Source: an uncultured Muribaculum sp. (lineage in GTDB: Bacteria; Bacteroidota; Bacteroidia; Bacteroidales; Muribaculaceae). Taken from it: a stretch of 12,337 bases of DNA. The notes under the pieces are model-generated. The model was not told where the DNA came from, did not search any database, and saw only the letters and a list, made by a program, of their open reading frames with translations. How positions within the stretch are numbered: position 1 is the stretch's first letter; every line of letters starts with the position of its first letter. The position numbers were made by a program, and so were the translations under genes. Below, one piece after another: positions 1-6,139 of the stretch. The stretch lies in NCBI GenBank assembly GCA_947573015.1, contig CANPDS010000042.1, forward strand, positions 1-12,337, given 5' to 3'.

Positions 1-100
1 TTCGCACCCCTTCTTCACCGGCAAGCAGAAGCTCGTCGACACAGCAGGTCGCGTAGACAAGTTCATGAGCCGCTACGGCAACCGCAAGAAGGCAAAATAA
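1..100 (+). CDS. rpmE2: 50S ribosomal protein L31 type B, 3' end (partial)
   Basis: Reading from base 2, the last 32 codons encode [20 protein letters not shown] followed by [12 protein letters not shown] and a TAA stop at 98-100. The [21 protein letters not shown] pattern is the conserved C-terminal part of bacterial ribosomal protein bL31, a small protein of the large ribosomal subunit. The basic tail after RYG fits the type B (zinc-free, YkgM-like) form common in Bacteroidetes. The CxxC positions that separate the two types lie upstream of the window, so the B assignment rests on the C-terminal motif only. The 5' end is missing because of the window edge, not truncation. A strong terminator starts 28 bp after the stop, so this is the last gene of its transcript. 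Confidence 0.9.
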   Translation, partial: SHPFFTGKQKLVDTAGRVDKFMSRYGNRKKAK

Positions 101-127
101 TCTGTCTACTTACATCAACCAGATACA

Positions 128-168
128 ATCAGGGAGGTATCCAATCCGTATACCTCCCTGATTTTTTT
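128..168 (+). terminator. Rho-independent terminator of the L31 gene
   Basis: A perfect 13-bp stem (128-140 pairs with 150-162, core CAGGGAGGTA/TACCTCCCTG) with a 9-nt loop is followed directly by a run of seven T (162-168). It lies just downstream of the L31 stop and points in the same direction. The opposite strand has no U-tract, so it should act only on plus-strand transcription. Confidence 0.93.
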
Positions 169-227
169 GTACCGACTTATTGGCAACGAGAGCCATGATC
201 GAACAGCCTGCTGCGCACCAGATAAGC

Positions 228-321
228 CAACGGCGCCCTAAAGCGTCGCCATCCAAGTCAGAGCCGGCACAAATATGGCCATTGACGGTGACCGGGAGGG
301 CGACGCTTTAGCGCGCCGTTG
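228..321. repeat. 23-bp-arm inverted repeat between convergent genes
   Basis: The left arm (228-250) and right arm (299-321) are reverse complements over 23 bp with one mismatch. The innermost 13 bp (CTAAAGCGTCGCC / GGCGACGCTTTAG) are perfect. The arms enclose 48 nt. It lies between the L31 terminator and the DUF4301 stop at 333, where transcripts from both sides converge. Neither arm is followed by a T-run, so it is not a standard intrinsic terminator. It could form a large hairpin that protects or ends the DUF4301 mRNA, or be a dispersed intergenic repeat. The arms are GC-rich compared with ordinary spacers. Function unknown. Confidence 0.7.
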
Positions 322-332
322 CAATATGGTAA

Positions 333-1850
333 TTACTGATGGACGGGACGGAGGAGATCGTTTACAGTCTTTACGGGATTGAATGTGGCCACGGGGACTT
401 CAACAAAAAGAGTGTTCCAATCGCTCATGGCACCATTCCAAAGGCCCGGGAGTTCCAGCGCACGAAGTTCGCGGCCGTTGCGCGACTTTGAAGAAATAAA
501 TCCGGTGTCGGGATCGACATAGTCGGGCAGATTATATTTTCCACCCTTCACATCCTTTATGTAGCAAACGAGGTCGACCGGATTGAAGTGTGTAGCCTTG
601 GCTACCATCTCCTTGTAGGCATCACATGCCGGATCGATCTGAGTGCTCTCAAGTATCTGGGGAGATGTGGAACCATCGGGATTGACGGTGATATACGGGC
701 CACCACCGGGTTCACCCTCGTTGCGCACCATGCCGCACACACGCAGAGGACGGTCGAGTTTGGCACGGATATAGAGCACCAGATCGGCATCCTCCATATG
801 TTTCATCTTCTCGTCGCGGATGTTCAGGGTATCGTGCATGAATGCGATCATCTCGCGCACATCGTCGATAGTGTATGCGCCACGGTCGATCATGTCAAGA
901 TATTTCACGATGCGGTCGTGTGTCTCCACAAGACATCCGGCGATAACCTTCTTATACTGCAGCGTAGCTGCGCGCTGCGAGTCGGGCACCACATTGTCGA
1001 TATTCTTGATGAAAACTACGGCGGAGTCAATATCGTTGAGATTCTGTATGAGAGCGCCGTGACCACCGGGACGGAACAATAACTTACCATCCTCGCGGAA
1101 CGGAGTGTTGTCGGGATTGACAGCCACAGTATCGGTCGACTTCTTCTGCTCCGAGAGTGAAATGTGGTAGCGCACTCCCAGTGCTTTCTCAAAACCTGGA
1201 ACGGCAGCGGCGATCTTCTCCTCGAAAAGCGCACGATGCTCAGGCGATACAGTGAAATGCAGATTCACATTGCCATCCTTATCGGTAGCTGTCTGCGCCC
1301 CCTCTACAAGATGCTCCTCAAGCGGAGTGCGTGCTCCTTCGGCATAAGAATGGAACTTAAGCAATCCCTTCGGCAACTGACCATAGTTGAGCCCCTCCTT
1401 GTTGAGCAGGGCTGCCACAATCTCCTTTGTGCGGCCCTCGGCCTTGAGCGCGGCTATATCCTTGCCATAGAGACGGAGACATGCCTCATCAAGTTCCGGG
1501 AAGAAAGCGAAGTCGGTGATACGGTCGAGCAGCTGCTCCACATCGCTTCCGGGCTTGGGAGCATTGGCCTCACCATCGAGATAGGCGAAAAGCGCCTTGA
1601 ACATGCGCGATGCCGCTCCGGAGGCGGGCACAAACTTATACACCTCGCCACCATCGGCCAGATACTTCTGCCAACGTTCCACGGCCTGCTGCTGAGCGGC
1701 CTCGTCGAGCGATAGTATACCGGCACCCACTCGGGCTGAATCAATTATGCGCAGATAGGGAAAACCTGTCTCAAAACGCTTAAGCTGAGCCTCCAATAGT
1801 TCGGGGGCTATGCCTTTTTCTTCAAGTGTAATTTTGTCTTCTGGTGTCAT
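333..1850 (-). CDS. DUF4301 family protein
   Basis: This 505-aa soluble protein has no signal peptide or membrane segment and matches my recollection of DUF4301, a family of about 500 aa mainly from Bacteroidetes with no assigned reaction. Visible blocks are a Gly/Ser-rich loop VPASGAASRM (residues 74-83), FRPGGHGALIQNLN (259-272) and IKNIDNV (281-287). A loop near the N-terminus, a Pro-Gly-rich His loop and a later 'DN' block are reminiscent of UDP-sugar pyrophosphorylase-type nucleotidyltransferases. That resemblance is my inference from motif layout, not a family assignment. Length is normal for the family. The ATG at 1850-1848 follows an A-rich leader without Shine-Dalgarno, and a TAGCTTTG -7 box lies about 70 bp upstream. 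The gene is monocistronic, divergent from YihY, and ends in TAA. Confidence 0.85.
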   Translation of the reverse strand: MTPEDKITLEEKGIAPELLEAQLKRFETGFPYLRIIDSARVGAGILSLDEAAQQQAVERWQKYLADGGEVYKFVPASGAASRMFKALFAYLDGEANAPKPGSDVEQLLDRITDFAFFPELDEACLRLYGKDIAALKAEGRTKEIVAALLNKEGLNYGQLPKGLLKFHSYAEGARTPLEEHLVEGAQTATDKDGNVNLHFTVSPEHRALFEEKIAAAVPGFEKALGVRYHISLSEQKKSTDTVAVNPDNTPFREDGKLLFRPGGHGALIQNLNDIDSAVVFIKNIDNVVPDSQRAATLQYKKVIAGCLVETHDRIVKYLDMIDRGAYTIDDVREMIAFMHDTLNIRDEKMKHMEDADLVLYIRAKLDRPLRVCGMVRNEGEPGGGPYITVNPDGSTSPQILESTQIDPACDAYKEMVAKATHFNPVDLVCYIKDVKGGKYNLPDYVDPDTGFISSKSRNGRELRALELPGLWNGAMSDWNTLFVEVPVATFNPVKTVNDLLRPVHQ

Positions 1851-1919
1851 TTTTAATCAGAATATTTTTTTATTAGAATATTTAAGGTAGTAAATTCAAT
1901 ATACTTGAACTGATATTCC

Positions 1920-1927
1920 CAAAGCTA
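1920..1927 (-). promoter_or_regulatory. Candidate -7 box for the DUF4301 gene
   Basis: On the minus strand this reads TAGCTTTG, matching the Bacteroidetes sigma-ABfr -7 consensus TAnnTTTG. It would give a 5' leader of roughly 60 nt before the ATG at 1850. No TTTG -33 box is found at the usual 19-21 nt spacing, so the call rests on the -7 box and its position. Confidence 0.45.
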
Positions 1928-1969
1928 CATATTTTTTTTGACACCAACATAAATATCCGGACGAAATGA

Positions 1970-1977
1970 TATATTTG
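1970..1977 (+). promoter_or_regulatory. Candidate -7 box for the YihY-family gene
   Basis: TATATTTG fits TAnnTTTG and faces the YihY start at 2109, implying a leader of about 125 nt. The nearest upstream TTTG (1937-1940) is 29 nt away, too far for a normal -33 box, so this is tentative. The AT-rich 1851-2108 region holds no gene that I can support. Confidence 0.25.
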
Positions 1978-2108
1978 TCCCAGATTTTTGTTGTAAAAAA
2001 AGGTGACGACATGATCAACATATTTCCGGATGTCAAATTCAGAATTCCATGTCGAATCAGCAAAATGAGAACAGCGAGAGATAAAACCACAAGTCTGGCA
2101 ACAGAATT

Positions 2109-3482
2109 ATGAATAAGAACAGCAAACTGGCAAAGCTACAGGCCCGTACTGCGGCACGCGTGCGGCTGACGATGATACGCATGAATTCGTTTTTCCGCTA
2201 CGCTTCGGATGGAGTGTGGAGCGACACGCGACGCAACTGGAAGGTCAACACCATCAAGACACTCAATCTTACGGTGCGGTCATTCCTGAACACTGATCTG
2301 CAAAACCGCGCGTCGGCCCTCACCTACAACACGCTTCTTGCCATAGTGCCTGCTCTCGCTCTGCTCTTTGCCATAGGACGTGGTTTCGGCTTTGAGAACC
2401 TGCTGCAGACACAATTGTTTCAGGTGCTACCATCGCAGAAACATGCCCTGGAGACTGGGATAGACTTCGTAAACAGCTATCTGTCGCAGGCCTCGCAAGG
2501 TGTGTTTGTCGGGGTGGGCATAGTGGTGTTGCTCTGGACCATGATCTCACTGATGAGCAACATCGAAGACACATTCAACACGGTGTGGGGAGTGACGCGC
2601 GACCGCTCGTTCGGGCGCAAGATCATAGACTATACGGCAATACTGTTTCTGCTGCCGATACTGATGATATGCTCAAGCGGTATATCGGTGATGATGAGCT
2701 ATACATTGGTCGACAATCCTCGGCTCCACTTCATCTCTCCGGCGGTAAAGATAGTGCTCGATGTAGCACCATTTGTATTGACATGGATGTCGTTCACAGG
2801 GATGTATCTTGCATTTCCCAACACCAAGGTACGGTTTAAGAATGCTTTTCTTAGCGGAGTATTCGCCGGTACCGCATTCCAGATTCTCCAATACCTGTTC
2901 CTGTCAGGGCAGATCTACGTGTCGAAATACAATGCCATATACGGTTCGTTCGCATTCCTGCCGTTGCTGCTCATATGACTGCAACTGGTGTGGACCATCA
3001 CCCTGTCGGGAGCCGTACTGTGCTATTCCTCGCAAAACATATTCCAATTCAACTTCACCAACGACATCTCCACCATCTCGCTCGACTACAAACGTAAGAT
3101 AGCCGTTGCGCTCATGACGGTCATCGTGCAACGCTTCGAAGCGGAGCGTGCGCCATTGCGCGTCACCGACTTCGCAGCATACTACCACATGCCCTCGCGG
3201 CTCGTGACACAGTTGCTGCATGAGATGGTAGCGGCCAAACTGCTGTCTGCAGTGGCGGTAGCAGAAGAGGAGACTGCCTACCAACCCGCTATCGATCCAT
3301 CGAAAATCACACTGGGGCTTGTGGTAGGTCGGCTTAACGCCCAGGGCACCGATGATTTCATACCCGAATTCGACACCCAGTTCCACAATCTTATAGCTAC
3401 CGTGGAGGAGAATATGCAACGTGCCATTGATAGCTACGACAAGATACTGCTGCGCGACATACCGCTCACCGGAGCGGACTGA
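2109..3482 (+). pseudogene. YihY/BrkB-family inner membrane protein, interrupted by in-frame TGA
   Basis: One reading frame of 457 codons is broken by a single TGA at codon 290 (2976-2978). The parts are 2109-2978 (289 aa) and the same frame onward to the TGA at 3480-3482; a GTG at 2988 could restart translation. The N-terminal part carries family signatures: RASALTYNTLLAIVPALAL (residues 68-86), NIEDTFNTVWGV (151-162) and YNAIYGSFAFLPLLLI (274-289). About six membrane segments fall near 70-92, 132-152, 175-199, 217-236, 245-268 and 283-305. The stop falls inside the sixth, where relatives read LPL-LIW-LQL, so TGA replaces a TGG Trp codon. The tail (about 310-457) is cytosolic, and RVTDFAAYYHMPSRLVTQLL looks like a winged-helix segment. 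The family was once misnamed ribonuclease BN; its role is unsettled. The remaining frame is clean on both sides, pointing to a very recent mutation, a sequencing error or readthrough. Confidence 0.85.
2976..2978 (+). other. In-frame TGA replacing conserved Trp in YihY
   Basis: The context is CTG CTC ATA TGA CTG CAA CTG GTG TGG, read L-L-I-stop-L-Q-L-V-W. Family members typically have Trp at this place, and TGG to TGA is a single transition. The base after the stop is C, which is known to be a weak termination context for UGA. The same gene ends naturally with TGA at 3480-3482, and the GH30 and PBP genes also end in TGA, so general reassignment of UGA to Trp is not supported. Confidence 0.85.
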
Positions 3483-3484
3483 TA

Positions 3485-5848
3485 TCAGTCGAACACCCCT
3501 TCAATCGACTCGCCGGCATCATGAGTCTCATCGACAAATTCGCCATAATACTCCTTGGCGCATAGATTTATATCCTCGGGGAACACAAATCGCGCATCCT
3601 GACTGTAAGGCAACAGTGGATCGGCATATACTTTCTGCATAAATTTGCCATAGATAGGAAGCGCCATTGATGCACCCTGTCCCATTGCCATGCCGTTGAA
3701 GTGGATATAACGCTCCTCACCACCTACCCATGTGCCCGACACGAGCTGAGGAGTGAATCCCATAAACCAACCGTCGCTGTTGGAGTTGGTGGTACCAGTC
3801 TTACCACCCATCTGAGCGGTAAGATTGTATGGAGCACGGCGCAGACGGTTGCCTGTACCCCCGTCGACCACATTGAGCAGCATCGACAGAATCTTATAAT
3901 ATGCCTCTGTAGAGATAACCTCGGTATGGCGTGGGGTGAACTCGCTTATGACATTGCCATTGTTGTCGGCAATTGCGGTAACAAACATCGGATCGACGCG
4001 CATCCCCTTGTTGGCAAATGCCGAATACGCCGTCACCATCTCCTTTACCGACACATCGCACGGGCCAAGACAGAGGGCGATGACGGGGTCGAGCTTATTG
4101 GTGATGCCGAAATTGTGCATATTGCGCACCAGAGTTGCCGGCGACAACTGAGCCATTAACCGCGCGGAGATCCAGTTGTTGGAGTTGGTAAGTGCCCATC
4201 GCAGATCGACCATCTCTCCTACGCGTGCCGATCCGGAGTTGCGCGGCGACCACGGACGACCTACCTCATCATATATGGTAGGCTGTTCGTTGAGCAATTC
4301 ATCGCAGGGAGTGAAGCCCTCCTCCATGGCGTAGGTATAGAGAAACGGCTTTATGGTAGATCCGATCTGACGGCGTCCGGTCGATACCATATCATACTGG
4401 AAGGCCGAGAAGTTGGGTCCACCCACATATGCCTTCACATGCCCGGTAACGGGATCCATCGACATGAATCCGGCACGCAGGAAATGCTTGGTATACATCA
4501 ACGAATCCATAGGCGACATCAGAGTGTCGACCATACCGTTGTAGGTGAATATCTTCATATCCTGCTTGGTGGCGAAAGCCTTCTTTATCTCAGCCTCAGA
4601 AGCCCCTGCATGCTTCATCTGATAGTAGCGGTCAGTCTGCTTCACGGCCTTATCGATCAGCGATGCGAGCTGTGATGATGACAGTTCCTCGCGATTGGTG
4701 GTGTAAGGCGCACCATTTACACCACGTTTCTCACGGAAGAAACTCGGCTGAAGCGTAGAGCCCAGATGCTCCACTACCGCCTCCTCGGCATAGCGCTGCA
4801 TGCGTGAGTCGATGGTGGTGTATATCTTCAGACCGTCGGTGTATATGTCATATTTAGTGCCATCGGGCTTGGGGTTTTTCTCAATCCATCCATAAAGCGG
4901 ATTGGTCTCCCAAGCGATTGAATCGTCGATAAATTTCTGCTTCTCCCAGCCACGATAATCAGAACGTACCGGATGCTTGGCACGCAGCATGCGGCGCAAT
5001 TCCTCGCGGAAATATGGCGCCGGCCCCTCCTTATGATCAACGCGGTGGAATGCAAGTTCAAGAGGGAGAGCCTGCAGGGAGTCAAGTTCCTCACGTGTGA
5101 TGAGATCCTCCTTGTACATCTGTTCAAGCACCACGTTGCGGCGTTCACGCGTGCGTTCGGGTTTACGTACCGGATTGTAGTAGGAAGGATTTTTCACCAT
5201 TCCCACCAGAGTGGCGGCTTCCTGTATGTTGAGATCCTTTGGATCCTTTCCGAAATAAACGTATGCAGCCGATTTTATGCCCACCGCATTGTAGAGGAAG
5301 TCGAACTGGTTGAGATACATCTTTATTATCTCATCCTTTGAGTAGAAGCGTTCGAGCTTCACGGCGATCATCCATTCGATCGGCTTCTGCAACGCACGCT
5401 GCATAAGGCCCTGGCTCGAAGGGGAGTATAGCTGCTTGGCAAGCTGCTGTGTGATGGTCGATCCACCACCTGCGTTCTTCTGGCCCATGAGCACGGTCTT
5501 GACTGCCACACGACCGAGGGCACGCACGTCGATACCAGAATGGTCCTCGAAACGCGAATCCTCAGTGGCGATAAGCGCGTCGATCACATGCTGCGATATG
5601 TCGTCGAAATCGACGTATACACGATTGCCCGTACCGTTGAAATATCGACCAAGCTCCTCGCCGTCGGCAGAATATATGATCGAGGCAAAACGGTCGGTAG
5701 GATTTTTAAGTTCCTCCACAGGAGGCATGTATCCGATGATGCCGTTGTATATCAGAAAGAGGAAAAGGCATGCGCCGGCTATACATAGACCGAACACAAT
5801 CCACATTGTGGAAATAATCTTGCCAGAATGCTCTTTAATGAATTTCAT
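3485..5848 (-). CDS. mrcA: Class A penicillin-binding protein (PBP1A-like, bifunctional transglycosylase/transpeptidase)
   Basis: This 787-aa protein builds peptidoglycan in the periplasm: it polymerises lipid II into glycan strands and cross-links the stem peptides. A short cytosolic N-terminus is followed by one membrane anchor (about 13-35). The GT51 domain shows EDSRFEDHSG with catalytic Glu96, GGGSTITQQ (127-135), KPIEWMIAVKLE with Glu158, KDEIIKMYLN (171-180) and RRNVVLEQM (236-244). The transpeptidase domain has the SxxK motif STIK (Ser497-Lys500), the SxN motif S556-N-N558 and KTGT (683-686), all intact. The family is the target of beta-lactams. Length is typical of PBP1A. Start ATG 5848-5846 gives the expected MKFIKEHSGK before the anchor. 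The gene is monocistronic, divergent from GH92 and tail-to-tail with YihY with 2 bp between stops. The symbol is by analogy with E. coli PBP1A. Confidence 0.95.
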   Translation of the reverse strand: MKFIKEHSGKIISTMWIVFGLCIAGACLFLFLIYNGIIGYMPPVEELKNPTDRFASIIYSADGEELGRYFNGTGNRVYVDFDDISQHVIDALIATEDSRFEDHSGIDVRALGRVAVKTVLMGQKNAGGGSTITQQLAKQLYSPSSQGLMQRALQKPIEWMIAVKLERFYSKDEIIKMYLNQFDFLYNAVGIKSAAYVYFGKDPKDLNIQEAATLVGMVKNPSYYNPVRKPERTRERRNVVLEQMYKEDLITREELDSLQALPLELAFHRVDHKEGPAPYFREELRRMLRAKHPVRSDYRGWEKQKFIDDSIAWETNPLYGWIEKNPKPDGTKYDIYTDGLKIYTTIDSRMQRYAEEAVVEHLGSTLQPSFFREKRGVNGAPYTTNREELSSSQLASLIDKAVKQTDRYYQMKHAGASEAEIKKAFATKQDMKIFTYNGMVDTLMSPMDSLMYTKHFLRAGFMSMDPVTGHVKAYVGGPNFSAFQYDMVSTGRRQIGSTIKPFLYTYAMEEGFTPCDELLNEQPTIYDEVGRPWSPRNSGSARVGEMVDLRWALTNSNNWISARLMAQLSPATLVRNMHNFGITNKLDPVIALCLGPCDVSVKEMVTAYSAFANKGMRVDPMFVTAIADNNGNVISEFTPRHTEVISTEAYYKILSMLLNVVDGGTGNRLRRAPYNLTAQMGGKTGTTNSNSDGWFMGFTPQLVSGTWVGGEERYIHFNGMAMGQGASMALPIYGKFMQKVYADPLLPYSQDARFVFPEDINLCAKEYYGEFVDETHDAGESIEGVFD

Positions 5849-5903
5849 ATTTGTCGCATAAGTAGTTAACTGCTATGCAGCAACAGATTGCCACAAGCAA
5901 CTA

Positions 5904-5911
5904 CAAAGTTA
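5904..5911 (-). promoter_or_regulatory. -7 box of the PBP1A gene
   Basis: The minus strand reads TAACTTTG, a good match to TAnnTTTG, placed so that transcription would begin near 5897 with a leader of about 50 nt before the ATG at 5848. No clear TTTG is seen 19-21 nt upstream, so the -33 element is weak or absent. Confidence 0.55.
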
Positions 5912-6040
5912 GCAATTTTACTTCTTCCAATCCCACATACACCGGTTAAAAAAGCTTCATAGCATATAATACACTGTTTAAATTCGGCATTGCGCTCGAC
6001 TTATCCGTGTATTTGGCTATGCCCTATATACTCACGCTCG

Positions 6041-6067
6041 GCAATGCTCAAATAAATTTGGCATTGC
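6041..6067. promoter_or_regulatory. 27-bp near-perfect palindrome overlapping the GH92 -33 box
   Basis: GCAATGC (6041-6047) pairs with GCATTGC (6061-6067), and inside that CAAAT (6049-6053) pairs with ATTTG (6056-6060), leaving one unpaired T and a 2-base centre. The right inner arm contains the TTTG -33 box of the GH92 promoter. Only copy 2 of the direct repeat has the left arm. A dyad over a -33 box is a plausible repressor site, but it may just be part of a dispersed repeat. Confidence 0.45.
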
Positions 6068-6089
6068 ACTCGACTTATCCGTATATTTG
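6057..6089 (+). promoter_or_regulatory. Promoter of the GH92-GH30 unit
   Basis: TTTG (6057-6060), 21 nt, then TATATTTG (6082-6089) matches both parts of the Bacteroidetes sigma-ABfr consensus with allowed spacing. A second -7-like TATATTTG follows at 6092-6099 without a matching -33 box. Predicted transcription starts are near 6096-6106, giving a leader of about 35-45 nt before the GH92 ATG at 6140. Confidence 0.7.
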
Positions 6090-6139
6090 GCTATATTTGC
6101 AAAAGTAACTATCGAAACGATCATTAATGCCACTGATTT

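Larger units (their letters stand above)
5980..6094 (+). repeat. Direct repeat of a 41-bp promoter unit
   Basis: Copy 1 is 5980-6020 and copy 2 is 6054-6094, a 74-bp period with 38 of 41 bases identical. Shared core pieces include GGCATTGC, CTCGACTTATCCGT and ATTTGGCTAT. Of the three differences, one changes the -33 box (TTCG in copy 1, TTTG in copy 2) and one changes the -7 box (TGTATTTG against TATATTTG). Copy 2 is therefore a full consensus promoter and copy 1 a degenerate one. It sits in the divergent region between PBP1A and GH92, facing GH92. Confidence 0.85.

Noticed and set aside
588..1082. 164-codon open frame on the plus strand inside DUF4301
   Set aside because: It lies fully antisense to a well-supported gene, is rich in His and Cys without any motif, and has no promoter; it is a shadow.
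1896..2090. 64-codon minus-strand frame in the DUF4301-YihY spacer
   Set aside because: The region is AT-rich promoter DNA, the frame covers the candidate promoter boxes, and the peptide has no recognisable motif or start signal.
2109..3482. UGA read as tryptophan throughout the genome (alternative code)
   Set aside because: YihY itself, GH30 and PBP1A all end at TGA codons that give normal family lengths, so UGA is a working stop here.
5980..6094. Short CRISPR or att-site pair
   Set aside because: Only two copies, and the differences fall in promoter boxes facing a gene; a promoter duplication explains it better and no integrase is present.
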